A DNA stretch of 64,000 nucleotides from NCBI GenBank assembly GCA_038380795.1, contig CM076266.1:12112001-12176000 (forward strand). The letters run 5' to 3'. The number at the start of each line of letters is the position of its first letter. Positions within the stretch are counted from its first letter, which is position 1. The translations under genes were made by a program, and so were the position numbers. The notes under the pieces were generated by a model. It had not been told where the DNA came from. It did no database searches and saw only the letters and a program-made list of their open reading frames with translations. This document shows positions 1-9,941 of the stretch, piece after piece. The DNA is from Pyrocephalus nanus (Eukaryota; Chordata; Aves; Passeriformes; Tyrannidae).

Positions 1-422
1 GTTCAGAGGAACATGGAGAACTTCAACAACAGAGGAGTGGAGCAAAAAAAAAAAAAGTTCCAGAATAGAAATGTCCTGTTCTATAGGATACAAAACGGGA
101 AATTACTCTGAGGTCCTGCTGGGAGTCCCACAATGAACAAGAACTTTATCTACTGGCCAAGAGTGCAACTGTATGAGTCATCTCTCTCTTTCTTTCACAC
201 AATGCCAAAGGAGACTTCCTTTTAAAACTCTGACCATCTGCCAAGAAAGTACTCTGTGCAAATATACATGCAACAGTACATGGACAACTTCACCCCCAAC
301 AACATTCCCCTCTACTCCATGAAATGAAACAAAATAAAAATCAAAACCACCCTAAATGGCTGAAACTGCAGTTTTCAATTTCAGTTCATCCTGCTGACTT
401 TCTAGCCATTTTCAGAGAGGGG

Positions 423-447
423 AAAAAAAAAAAAAAAAAAAAAAAAA
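423..447. repeat. 25-base poly-A tract
   Basis: Uninterrupted run of 25 A in KLF6 intron 1. No retrocopy body is recognisable beside it. Confidence 0.85.
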
Positions 448-2214
448 GAGTACGAACTGTTATGGCAACAAGCTGATGTTTTGGGATTATTCTTTCCACT
501 ATAGGAAATGATCCACATGGAAGCTTTACACAGAAAATGGACACACCAAGTTTGCATACCAAGCTCTATTTATTTTAACAAGATCATCTTTTCCAAGTCA
601 GGCAGCAAAACCTGCTCCCAAATGCCACACATTCCCCTCACAGCCCCTTCCCATCTGCCCACGAGCGGAGCCGCCATGGGAGCAGACTCCTCTCTCCCCC
701 AGCAGTGCTCCAGTAAACTGGGTCACATGCTCTGGCTAGGCTCGGAGTGTGGGCAAAAATTGAAAAAAAACCCTAAAAAAACAAACAAAAAAAACCAAAA
801 CAAAACAAAAAAAAACAACTAGAACACCAAACAACCCCCAAAACCAAACCCACTGCTGCACACGGTATTTATGTATATGTCTATAATTAGGGAACTGGGT
901 TTCAGTGCACGTTATAAACAAAAGGGGTTTCGACAGAGACAGCACAATAGTGCATTGATTTTTCGTGAAAACAAGTAAAAAAAGCATTTATTAAGATCTT
1001 GTTAAACTTTCATATTCCTGGCTAATTTAAATTCCTCATTAGGTAGATTAGTAATGGGGAGCGGAGTGAAGCTCTCTTCGAGTTTAAATGCCTCTGAAGG
1101 CTACTGGGAATGAGGGCTGGCGCTTCGCCAAGAGCCCGAATGCCTGAAGGAAACTACTTAGCTCCATTTCAATCACGTACTATGGAGCTGCCGCTCTGAA
1201 AGGGGAGTGGGGGGAGGGAAAAAAAAAACCAACAAACAAAAAAACAAAAAAGGGATTGCATACAATTAGTAGGCATGTGAAGGTTGTAACACTTTCGCAT
1301 TTCAACCTTCTGGGAAAGGCTCCTTCGTCCTTCTGCAAAGCCAGCAGGTATCTGATCCGGTCACCGGGCTGAGCAGCCCCTGGTCCCCCGAGCCCCGCAG
1401 GACTGTCAGCCCCTGCCATCCCGCTGCTTCGGTCAAATTAAGGAGAGAAAAGGAAAAAAGAAAAAAAAAAAAAAAGGGAAAAAAAAAGGCAAGAAAATAT
1501 GTCCATTAAAGGGAAAGAGCCTCCGTTCTCCCCCTTCCCGGCCAGGGCAATTAGCACAAGGGGATCGCTGTCATATGACTGACAACTCACGGGCTCGGCA
1601 AAGCTCCCTGCGCTGGGAACAGCCACGCTCTGTACATGTACATGCACATGCACAAACACAGACGTGTGTGCGGACGCTCCTGGAGGGCTTTCTCCTCATC
1701 ATGGCCAGGAACAAAAATAAAAATATTAAATTTTTTTGCGGAAAAAAATCAAAACAAAAGGGCACAAACGCCAACAAAACAACAACAACAAAAAGAATTC
1801 ACAAACCCACAGCACCGGGCGCAAAAGCAGCCCTTGGCCAAGGCAGGGAGCTTGGATGACAAGACCCAGCTGTGGAGTCTGGACCTGGTACAAGCGCAAA
1901 AGTTTTGCCAGGACTCGGTGCAAGCGGAGCGGGGCCGCGGGCGCTGACAGCCCCAGGCAGGGCCGGGCAGCAAACAGGGAGAGACGGGGATGCGCAGCTC
2001 CTTCCATCCACCTCGGGACTGTGCCCCCCGAACAGCCGTCTATCCAGAGCCGAAGCACCTGCTTCAAAACATCTCTACACATTTGTGCTGAATTCTCCCC
2101 AAACTCCTCGCTGACACTTGGGCTTGCCTTTTTTTTTTTTTTTTCTTTTTTGTCCTTTTTTTTTTCCTCCTTCAATCCGCTCATCCTTTAATACGGCTTA
2201 AAAAAAAAATCCCC

Positions 2215-2232
2215 GACAACAACAACAACAAC
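2215..2232. repeat. (ACA)n microsatellite in KLF6 intron 1
   Basis: About six ACA/AAC triplets, starting roughly 20 bases inside the intron. Confidence 0.8.
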
Positions 2233-2244
2233 ATCGACATCCTC

Positions 2245-2253
2245 ATTTACCTG
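2245..2253 (-). other. KLF6: KLF6 exon 1 splice donor
   Basis: On the minus strand the junction reads CAG|GTAAAT, with the GT at 2250-2249. It falls exactly after the Gln-Gln codons that end coding exon 1 of KLF6 in other vertebrates, leaving the intron in phase 0. Confidence 0.93.
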
Positions 2254-2352
2254 TTGCCAATATTCCTCCAGGGACGGCAAGGCTGAGAAGTAACCCGTGT
2301 CGTGCACAATCTGGAGTTCCTGGAAGATGCTGCACATTGGGAGAACATCCAT
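2251..2352 (-). CDS. KLF6: KLF6 coding exon 1 (N-terminal 34 residues, partial gene)
   Basis: Read on the minus strand from the ATG at 2352-2350, this exon gives 34 codons, beginning [14 protein letters not shown] and ending [10 protein letters not shown]. This is the conserved N-terminus of Krueppel-like factor 6, a nuclear activator that binds GC boxes through three C-terminal C2H2 fingers. The paralogue KLF7 starts similarly, but the PMCSIF and EEYWQQ forms are those of KLF6. Residue 18 is Asp, as I recall for KLF7, where I recall Glu in human KLF6. The start is well fixed: an in-frame TGA lies at 2356-2358, two codons upstream, and the ATG context has G at -3 and G at +4. The exon ends CAG followed by GTAAAT, a phase-0 donor. 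It supplies about an eighth of a protein of roughly 283 residues and starts the acidic transactivation region. The remaining exons lie left of the window. Confidence 0.95.
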
Positions 2353-2510
2353 GTCTCAAGTTGCAACAACAAAAGTCAGTGCTGGTTACCAAAAATACAG
2401 ATGCCTCCTTTATGTGCAGGGGTTGCGGGGTGTGTGCGGGGGGGTGTCAACCTCTGCTCTCAGTTTCCAAACCCCCCCCCCTTTCTCCAGAGACGAAAAA
2501 AAAAATAAAA

Positions 2511-2526
2511 TATATATATATATATA
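2511..2526. repeat. (TA)8 microsatellite in KLF6 leader
   Basis: Eight TA dinucleotides preceded by an A-rich stretch, about 160 bases upstream of the KLF6 ATG. It could be mistaken for a TATA box. Confidence 0.85.
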
Positions 2527-2776
2527 ATAATTCCTTGAGGAGCTCGGGGAGAAAAAAAACACCCAAAGTTTCATGCAAAGTTTAATCGCACAGCAGGGCA
2601 GGACGTCTCCCGGGGCGGGCGGGCGCGCGGCTTGTTCCCCCCCTCCCGCGGCCGGCGGCGGCGGCGGACCTGGCGCAGGAGCGGCCCCAATATTTGCAAA
2701 CACGGCGCGGACTCTGCGAGCGGAGCCCCCCGCAAGAAACTTCCCTATTCAAAGCTCGGCCCCGGCCGCGCCGCGG

Positions 2777-2806
2777 CCCCGCCCCCACGCCCGCCCCCGC
2801 CCCGCG
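2777..2806. promoter_or_regulatory. GC-box (Sp1/KLF) cluster
   Basis: The plus strand shows a run of overlapping CCGCCCC / CCCGCCCC / CCCACGCCC type motifs, the binding sequences of Sp1 and KLF factors. They sit about 425-455 bases upstream of the KLF6 ATG. Whether KLF6 binds its own promoter here is inference. Confidence 0.6.
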
Positions 2807-2874
2807 TGATCCCGGCGCGCCGCCCGCCCGCCGCCGCCCAATCGCGGCCCGCCGCCCCGCCACCCGCGTGCCGC

Positions 2875-2882
2875 TGACGTCA
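2875..2882. promoter_or_regulatory. Perfect CRE (CREB/ATF site)
   Basis: TGACGTCA, the full palindromic cAMP-response element, lies inside the CpG island between two CCAAT boxes. A half-site TGACG follows at 2945-2949. Such sites are typical of immediate-early genes, which fits the known inducibility of KLF6. Confidence 0.65.
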
Positions 2883-2967
2883 GGGACGCCCAATCGCCGC
2901 GCCGCTGCCATCGCGGCTCCTCCTGGCGTGACCGAGCCCGGCCGTGACGGCTCCCGCCATTGGCCCG

Positions 2968-2981
2968 ATTCGAAATTCGAA
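2968..2981. promoter_or_regulatory. Tandem ATTCGAA element
   Basis: Two exact copies of ATTCGAA stand head to tail between two CCAAT boxes in the promoter, each containing the palindrome TTCGAA. I do not recognise the factor. It is a conspicuous AT-rich element in GC-rich DNA. Confidence 0.4.
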
Positions 2982-3009
2982 CCCTCCTGATTGGCCGGCC
3001 CGGCCGCGG

Positions 3010-3019
3010 CTATTTTTAG
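3010..3019. promoter_or_regulatory. Perfect MEF2 site
   Basis: CTATTTTTAG matches the MEF2 consensus YTA(A/T)4TAR exactly and is the form found in the JUN promoter. It ends five bases before the plus-strand TATA box. Binding would be compatible with either transcription direction. Confidence 0.6.
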
Positions 3020-3024
3020 CAGGG

Positions 3025-3033
3025 TATATAAAG
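3025..3033 (+). promoter_or_regulatory. TATA box facing away from KLF6
   Basis: TATATAAAG preceded by GGG is a textbook TATA box on the plus strand. About 28 bases downstream a pyrimidine stretch starting at 3051 (TTCTTTTT) fits a TCT-type initiator, giving a start near 3053-3058. CCAAT boxes sit at suitable upstream distances. The reverse-strand reading (TTTATATA) is a poorer TATA box and would give KLF6 a leader of about 650 bases, so the outward direction is favoured. Confidence 0.6.
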
Positions 3034-3052
3034 CGGGGAAGCGGCCGCTTTT

Positions 3053-3195
3053 CTTTTTTTTCCCTCTGCGGAGGGGCGGTGTGAGCGCGCGGGGGAGGGG
3101 AGCGGGCACGGCGCGGCGCTGCCGGCGGCGGCCGCGGGAGGCGCTGCGGGGCCGAAGCGGGGCTGAGCGGGCTGTGAGAGCTGGGCCGGGGTAAC
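3053..3195 (+). ncRNA. Putative first exon of a divergent non-coding transcript
   Basis: This is inferred, not observed. It begins at the start predicted from the TATA box at 3025 and runs to the first GTAACT (3191-3196), a possible splice donor. The strand is strongly G-rich (several GGGG runs at 3073-3106), the usual pattern downstream of an active CpG-island start. No downstream coding exon is recognisable, so if the transcript exists it is probably a long non-coding RNA paired with KLF6. The exon end is a guess, because similar GTAA motifs recur downstream. Confidence 0.3.
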
Positions 3196-3533
3196 TGTGA
3201 CCCTTCTGGGTCTGAGCAGGGTGTGAGGGCTGACCCAGGGTAATTGTGAGACGCCCCTTCCCCCCCCCCCCCCCCCCCCCCACTCCCCGCAGGCATGAGC
3301 CGGGGTGTGAAGGCTGACCCGCGAGAACTGTGACCCCCACTGGGTCTGAGCGGGGTGTCCGGGCTGATCGAGAATGACCACAATACCCCTGGTCTGTGCT
3401 GGTCTGGTCCATGGTACCGCTGACACCTCCCCTCTGCACTTCCCCCACGTGTGTGCTGGGGTGTCTGGGCTGATTCGGGGGTAACCACGACTCCCCGGGT
3501 CTGCGCTGGTCTGACCAGGGGTTACCATGACCC
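3153..3533. repeat. Degenerate minisatellite, unit about 49 bp
   Basis: Successive units share the order TGTGACC, CTGGGTCTGAGC, GGGTGTGAGGGCTGA, then GGGTAA. Unit ends (GTAA or GAA) fall near 3194, 3243, 3327, 3376 and 3484, giving steps of 49, 84 (swollen by a C run), 49 and 108 (about two units). Later units are more diverged. It abuts the CpG island on its right side. Confidence 0.75.
3260..3281. repeat. 22-base poly-C tract
   Basis: An uninterrupted run of 22 C lies inside one minisatellite unit. It is a G-quadruplex-prone G run on the minus strand, and its length may be uncertain in the assembly. Confidence 0.85.
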
Positions 3534-4299
3534 CCCATAGCACCTTTGCCAGGAGGACGCAAGGCAAGGTCCACATACTCCGCAGGGCCCTTGGGTTGTG
3601 CTTTCCCTGGGAGAAGAAGAGCTCAGATGTTCCTGCCCTTGCTTTGTCCCCCAACACAGGAGAGCTGGGGAAGGCCCTTGTTGACACCTTGGAGCAGGAG
3701 CTGGGACTCAAAGCAGACCTGGATGATGGTCCTGGGGCTCTGCACAGAGATCTTCCCGCTCTCTAGGATGGGCACCACAGAGGGTGCTGCTGGCCAGCAC
3801 CATCCAACACGGCTTCTCCAGGAATAGTTCGTACTGTGGTGCCCAATTCCACCACTATCCACAGATAGTTATTTGTGTGTTGGTGACGGAGCACCAGCTT
3901 TTTTAAGACTGGACTTGTCAATGATATGAATGTCCTAATATAATTTAAGAAAATATGGTTGTTAGCTTTCCAAAGGAGTGTCCAGCACATGGAACAAACA
4001 CTCCTAACGTGCTTCTTTTATGAAAGGACTTCTAATTTTCCACTGCTGTTTCCATCATAATCCTAATGCTGTTATTTCCATTTCCCCACTTTTCTCTGTA
4101 TCTGTTGCTGGTTGCCTACGGACGGTAACTGAAGTGTTTAATGCGTGTTTCTTCTGCCTACTGTCCTCTGTGAGCTGGTGATTACAAGTGTGAAAATGTC
4201 TGTCTAACTTTCCATCCCCTTGGCCCCTCATAAACTATTAATTTGGTGATTCTATAAACAAACAACTGGTGTTCATGGTTGGTTTTCCTGTGTCTATGC
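3534..4299. other. Intergenic, unique sequence
   Basis: This is the transition from the minisatellite to AT-rich DNA. No gene, repeat family or regulatory cluster is recognisable. Open frames starting near 3527-3546 are short and match nothing I know. Confidence 0.6.
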
Positions 4300-4324
4300 A
4301 AAAAAAAAAAAAAAAAAAAAAAAA
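4300..4324. repeat. 25-base poly-A tract
   Basis: Uninterrupted run of 25 A. The sequence to its left shows no known gene or SINE, so a retrotransposed origin is not supported. Confidence 0.85.
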
Positions 4325-7300
4325 GCCTAAGGTCAATTAGAGTATTATTTTATGTTTAAAAAAACAAGCCAATGCCGAAAACACAAAACATCTAAATCTG
4401 GATAATTATGCACACTTGATTGAATCAGTAATTCTTTACTTGGTTTCACATGGCCAAACATGTAAATATATATCCAAAATTGCCTTGCAGCAACCAATAG
4501 TGCAGGTACTTTTGTGTGTCTACTTTTGGCCAAAACTAGGTCCTCCAAGGAAAAGTGCAGAAGGAAAAAAATGAATTACACACCTTACTTTGAGCCTACT
4601 TTTAGTTCTGTGGAATAAAATATTTATTGGCCTGAAATGTGCTGTGTGCTCCAGTCAAATATAACCTGGTAACATAACTCTGGGAATTATTAGTGTTTGT
4701 TTAACTGACCCTCTTGGAGAAGATTTTATTTTCAAACACAGTGACAGTAAATGCAACTGTCTACTCTTTCTATTTTACACTTGCCCCTGCCCCCTTTTCA
4801 GCTGTGTGTCATGTCAGAGAGATCTGGGCTTATCAGAGGCTGGATAGGGTTGGCTCTGCCTATGTGGAGTTTGAGGCATAAGGATCTCACTTTGGCCATC
4901 TTCATATAAGCAGTATCTCCCAGTGAAGAACAACTGGTGCTAGCCAATGTAAAGTGAGGGAAATGCAAAAATCCTTTAATAAAATGCATCTTTAGTTAAT
5001 AAGTAAGGTTTTCTGTGCTGCTGCCAGTCTGTGATTGGTTGAGTGGGGTGAAGGTTATTGCTGCTGGAAAAAAACAAACCACATCAAAGAAAACCAGGGC
5101 ACAGATGTGATTGTAGTGCAGTAAAAACTGTTTAAGTTATATTATGATTAAATCCTGTCTTTGATTAGACAATTATCAATTGGCAAAAGAAAAATAACAT
5201 AAGTGTCACTGGATGAGTTAGTTTTAGATTATGACTGTACTAACAAATTTTAATTTCAAGTATCAAAAAGCATCAATAGAACTAAAGGTCAAACCCAGAT
5301 AAGATGGAATGTATAAGAGTACAGAGTGAAGAAAACAGGCATAGTGTTTTTACCCAGTATATATTTAATCAGGAATTAAAATGAAATGGTGAGTCAATAA
5401 CATGTTGTGGTTTAGGAGACTGTTCCATGGAACACAAGCTGAGGGAAACTACTGGCGCTAATAGCAGCCATGTGGAATGAAGGGATGGCATGTAAGTTGA
5501 AGGGAATTTATTGTAGTCTATGGAGGATAATAAACGTTAGGACAAATTTTAATAGGCCCCAAAATGAAAGAAAATAAAAGAATGAACTAGTGAAGATACT
5601 TGAAGATATAATTTAGTCCCTAATGACTTTCTTCAAGCTATACAAAGCATTTAAGCTTCAAATATCCATTTTCTACCACTGGGATTTTTTCATTCATGAG
5701 CCAAGATGGAATTTACCTTGAAAACCTTAAATGAAAGTATGTTCTAATTCTAAAATTCCAAACCAAAACTGGGACTACACAAGTTCATTTAGATGTGCCA
5801 ACCAAACACAAAGACCTCTTCATTTAGAAAGAGATTTAAAGCAGAGATCTCTTCTTCTATGGAAGTGAAGGATACCTAAGCATGTGTACTGAATGGACAG
5901 TGCTAGTGTCTTAAGAAGGAATACAGCTATCAAGTTCCTTGGATAATTTTCTCGCCGTTGCCATACAGTATTTTCCTGGTGTATGCCCTTGATTACATAG
6001 AGGTAGTCACAGATTTACTTCCAATTCTGTAAATGTTCTTTGTGGTTTTAACTCTGCATTTATAAAGGTCTGCATTTATAGGTCATTTATAAAAGTAACA
6101 AAAATTAGTATAAATTTATACAGGATTTCTCAAAATGTCGATGTCCTGATTGGGAAGTTGCACAACAGCTTTTAAGTATGACTCTCCACAATTTAGGATA
6201 ATCAGCCAATTTACCCCTTTAAGGCCACTGATTTACAAATATGTGCAAAGAAAAAAGCCCTGTGTGCTTTTTTTTTTTTCTTTTTGCTTCATTAATTTTA
6301 GTAAGGTTCTGTCTGAAAAGCTATATTGGCACATTAAATGCCCCACCACTTCTCTGTAGTAACCACTTTTGTCAGGGATGGTAGACTCTTCCTGGAAAAT
6401 CTGTTCTCCGATGTAGCAGGTGACAGACGGTGTTTTCCAGGTGGGCTGAGCTCCACATGAGGCAGGGGGAGCACCTGTTCTGTTCTTAGAATATTCATGC
6501 ATTTTTAGAGGACACATTAACTTGCTCTGCACTGTATTCAGCACTGAGAGTAAGAAGAGGAGAAAATCTCCTGAAAATGGTTCACATACAGCCAAATGCA
6601 GGGAGGTTAGATGAAATAGGCAGGAATCGATAGCTTGTGGTTTGATTAAAATAAATGGACTTTATTTGGAGAAAAAGAGAGAGACAGAGCGTGTCAACTG
6701 CATTGTCAGATAGCAGAGAACAAACACTACTTGAAATGATCTGCTTCCGAGGTGGTAAGTTGCTAAATCGAAAACTAGCGTGCAATGTGATTCTACCACA
6801 GATAAAGTAAATGCTCTTTGAGGATATATAAATAGAACCGTAATGAGTAGGCAAGCAAGTGGGGTGATTCCTGATCTCTCACTCTGGCAGAATTAGAGAC
6901 TTACATTTCAGATCATAAACTAGACTAAGGCTGAGGGAAAGGTAAATGAAATAAAAAAGACATACTGACAAAAATAAAGTAAGGAAGAATTTAGGTAAAT
7001 GAGGCCCGAATTTGTTCAGCATACACAGAAAACAGTTAGGAGAGGTGATGTGTTTCTCTACAAATACTGGTAAAAAATTAACCAGAATGGAGGGAAAAAA
7101 ATGGTTGTCATTAGTTAATGTGAACAGAACATGAATCAATGACCCACAGCTAAGAAGAGCGGTGTGTTCTAGTTTTTCTTAATCATTCCAGTTTGGTTTT
7201 TTTTGTCTTCAGACGAAACCCACAGCTATGTGGTTTCCACAGTTTACCTATTACAGAGCCTTGGAGTTCATGCTTTTAAGCTCCTATTTTTACTTTGATT

Positions 7301-9237
7301 ATCCAAGATGTGCCTAAACAGTTGATGAGAAGGTAGTACTCTGGGAACTGATCTGTGGTCCCCATCAGCACCCAGAAACAGCATTAGAACAAAAGGTATT
7401 GGCGGAAAATCCCTTTTCAGGCAGACTCACTGTAGAACGTTTTCCTTAAGTCTCCCTACCCTCACCTTGAAGGATATCACATTTTCCATTCCCATAACAG
7501 GTGTTGGAAAGGTGATTCTGTCTCTTGGTGTTGTAATTATGAGTGACAATCCTGTAACAGCCTAGTTGCATCCAGGTTATTATATCTGTTTCCTCATGTA
7601 CCAGTGCTGTCTTTATGCTTCAATAGCTCTTTTTCCTCCCTGATGCTTAGCTGCTGGACATATTTGTGAACAAAACATATATTCACATTCAGCTCTTTCT
7701 TGTGTGACTGTATTGGGACAAAATTAGACTTTATTTCCACTAGAAGCTCAGTTGAACAGTCTGCCTAATAGTACACAAGAGTATTAAAAGTAGTTATAAG
7801 TCCGATATGAATAGGAATTTCATGGGTTCTTGTATAGCAAATATCACATACCTTTTTTTTAAGTATTTAAAAGCACTCGACCTGTACAAGGTAAATAAAA
7901 ATTGAACTTCAAGAAGTTAACAGTTTTCATTTTTGTGATATATGAATTTTAGGATGACTACTTGCCTAGCAGTGCTTAAAATCATCTTAAAAAAAAATAA
8001 CATGAGCCCTCCAAACCTTTCTTTGTAAATATGAGTAATACATAAAAAGAGAAGCACAATTTCTTTTCAAAGCATATTTAGGAAAGATGAGGTTTAGGAT
8101 AAGTGTCTTCATAAGAAGTAGGAAATCTGAGCAACTGGAACTTGACTAATGCCAAGTTACTTGGCTGCTTTCAGGAAGTTTACTGACGGCTTCACCAGGT
8201 GGAAGAGCAGAATTTGCTATGATTAATGATTTAAAAAAAAGCAGCTTGAGCTAAGAAAAAAAAAATAAAACAACCGTGTCACTGGGCATTTTTTCATTTT
8301 CATAACTGTTTCTTATTTTTTGCCATTGCTAATCAGTGAATATTATTTAACAGTGCATCAAGCTGGGAAGCTTAATTCAGACCAGTTTGGAAGCTGTAAG
8401 AAAAGGAACCGAATAAGAACCAGTCATTTTGTGAAGCAAGAGGCTGGAGGACTAATGATTGTTAAAAATAGCTGGGCTGTCTCACTAGCTACTTGTAAGG
8501 CTTAGTAAAAGTACATAGAATTAGATTGTAGCTGCAAACTTTCATAGGAGAATGCAAGGAAGTATTTCTAAGCAGTGATGCCAATTAGACACAGGGCTGG
8601 CTGGCTGGGGTTGTTGCGAAACTGCCTTTTCTGGGAATTAGTCATGGCAAGACTAGACAAGGAGTTGTGTGGAAGCCTCAGCCAAGAAAGGCAGAACGTT
8701 GCTGGAAATGAACTACATGGCCCAGGATATCTTTTCCAACTTGTAACATCTCTGCTCTGACTTCTACATGAAGGCAATTGTATTGGTTGTAAGATTTGTA
8801 AAGGGTTTTATGTCCAGTACCCCTTTCTGTGGTGAATGGGAGTGAAAAAGTGCCTATTGCTGTAACAATAGGGAGCTTTTCTATTAACAGGGCATGGGAT
8901 GAACCTTTTGCCCCTGACAGCTTGACTTGCCATGGCACAGGAGAGTAGTCTCATTGTGTCTCTTGTTATGAGAAAGTGGGAGTCAGTGCTGATTCCCTGC
9001 CCTACCCCCACATCCCCCATTTAACATGAAATGCAAAATTCGATGTGTCTGATATATGCATGGCCATACATACATATTTGAGAGCAAAATGAACTGTGGC
9101 CTTCTTTGGGACACAAGGAAATAAACATAGTCATTAAAGAGTCAGCACCGTTACCACATAGTGAACCTTTACTCACTGTTCCCACCTATTGTTATTTGAA
9201 ATACCCCATTTCCTGTTTTCCGAAACTGTTGCCAATG
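4325..9237. other. Intergenic desert, AT-rich
   Basis: No coding exon, RNA gene or clear transposable element was recognised. The longest frame (minus strand, 6233-6595, 120 codons) has a lysine-rich low-complexity end and no family motif. Short purine tracts (for example 6670-6690) are the only simple repeats. Confidence 0.6.
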
Positions 9238-9300
9238 GTCAGGATTCAGATCTCATTCACATCAGCGTAACTCTGGTAGCTTCAGGAGATCAGCAGGGAA
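9238..9300 (-). repeat. Relic of an ancient amniote repeat (tentative)
   Basis: Read on the minus strand it has the order 'acttc-agtgg-agttac-cagatttacac-tgtaactgagat-cagaat' in eroded form. That order recurs widely in reptile and bird DNA as an old interspersed repeat. The family name is not determinable here. Confidence 0.35.
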
Positions 9301-9941
9301 AAGGAAGTGGAAAGCAAGTGACTGATGAAGTAACCCTGAATTTCCACTGAAGTGCTCAGGGTTTAGTCCCAGTCAGCGCCAGCACTCAGCCTGGCACATA
9401 GGAATTCAGGGAAGTTACTCTTTGCTGTGTAAATCCCCAGACAGATTCCATCAATATACTCATACTGTTGTCATTATTGCTATTGTGCACTAGGATGATA
9501 GCAATAATAAAATACTCTCAAAATTTACTCTGTACCTATCTGAGATTAATGGATTATAAAACATATATATACACACATAATAGCTGGTTATGTACTCATT
9601 CATGAAGGCTTGTTGGATCCTCATTATTAAACTATGAAATTGTAAGAAATATATAAATGACTGTGAAAAAAGTATTTTTTCCTGAGATTTTATGTTCCAG
9701 CTTGATAAGAAAAAAAAATCAAAAAACAACAACAAAAAACACCCACCCAGCTAACAAAAGAACCCACCCTTTGTTCAAAGTTGGAAGAAAGGATTTTTAT
9801 CCAAATGTTATAATGAGGAAACACAGAGGTAATGGAATGATCAGACTCACAAAGATACCTCAACTCTCAATCATCTTTCTCTGCAGGGAAATTTATTGGA
9901 AATGTAAATGCCAGTAAAGCATTGTGAATTCTTGGCTAATG

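Larger units (their letters stand above)
1..2250 (-). other. KLF6: KLF6 intron 1 (3' part outside window)
   Basis: This is everything left of the exon 1 donor. No exon matching the next KLF6 segment (expected to begin TCLELERY) is present, so exon 2 lies beyond position 1. The stretch contains simple A-rich and pyrimidine-rich tracts: 25 A at 423-447, a purine tract around 1441-1495, a T-rich tract at 2130-2172 and an ACA repeat at 2215-2232. It also has moderately GC-rich patches (about 1320-1420 and 1900-2040) that may be the fading shore of the CpG island. The open frames seen here in all six frames are low-complexity or motif-free. Confidence 0.85.
2353..2880 (-). other. KLF6: KLF6 5' leader / proximal promoter (transcript start not fixed)
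   Basis: This is the DNA directly upstream of the KLF6 ATG on the minus strand. The true start site cannot be read from sequence: there is no convincing minus-strand TATA box at a suitable distance, as is common for GC-box promoters. The leader-proximal part carries a (TA)8 tract (2511-2526) and a 10-base C run (2472-2481). The distal part (above about 2590) is GC-rich, with G in excess on the minus strand. If transcription starts above 2703, the leader includes an upstream open frame at 2410-2703. Confidence 0.5.
2838..2994. promoter_or_regulatory. Four CCAAT (NF-Y type) boxes
   Basis: CCAAT occurs on the plus strand at 2838-2842 and 2890-2894 and on the minus strand (ATTGG on plus) at 2959-2963 and 2990-2994. 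The last two lie about 95 and 65 bases before the start predicted from the plus-strand TATA box, which is the usual NF-Y spacing. All four are also upstream of KLF6, so they could serve both directions. Confidence 0.6.
2590..3190. promoter_or_regulatory. CpG island over the KLF6 promoter
   Basis: This block is very GC-rich and dense in CpG, with frequent GCGC, CCGCGG and a NotI-type GCGGCCGC at 3041-3048, set in otherwise AT-rich sequence. It starts just upstream of the KLF6 exon and covers all the promoter motifs listed separately. It is the only such island in the window. Confidence 0.9.

Noticed and set aside
1726..2191. Open frames of about 150 codons on both strands in KLF6 intron 1
   Set aside because: They overlap each other in mirror image and are built on poly-A/poly-T and CAA-type low complexity, with no family motif.
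2511..2526. TA-rich stretch as the KLF6 TATA box
   Set aside because: It is a (TA)8 microsatellite, and its position would put the start in low-complexity sequence. No other evidence supports it.
2991..3194. 67-codon plus-strand frame at the putative divergent start as a coding gene
   Set aside because: Its ATG lies upstream of the predicted start site. The product is arginine/alanine low complexity, so it is a shadow of GC-rich DNA.
2582..3574. A 330-codon minus-strand open frame over the CpG island, plus other long frames in the same region
   Set aside because: GC-rich DNA is poor in stop codons. The translation is proline/arginine/glycine low complexity and runs through a minisatellite and a poly-C tract. 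The real KLF6 exon begins after several in-frame stops.
6233..6595. 120-codon minus-strand frame as a gene
   Set aside because: No recognisable domain. The C-terminal part comes from a poly-T tract, and there is no promoter or splice context.
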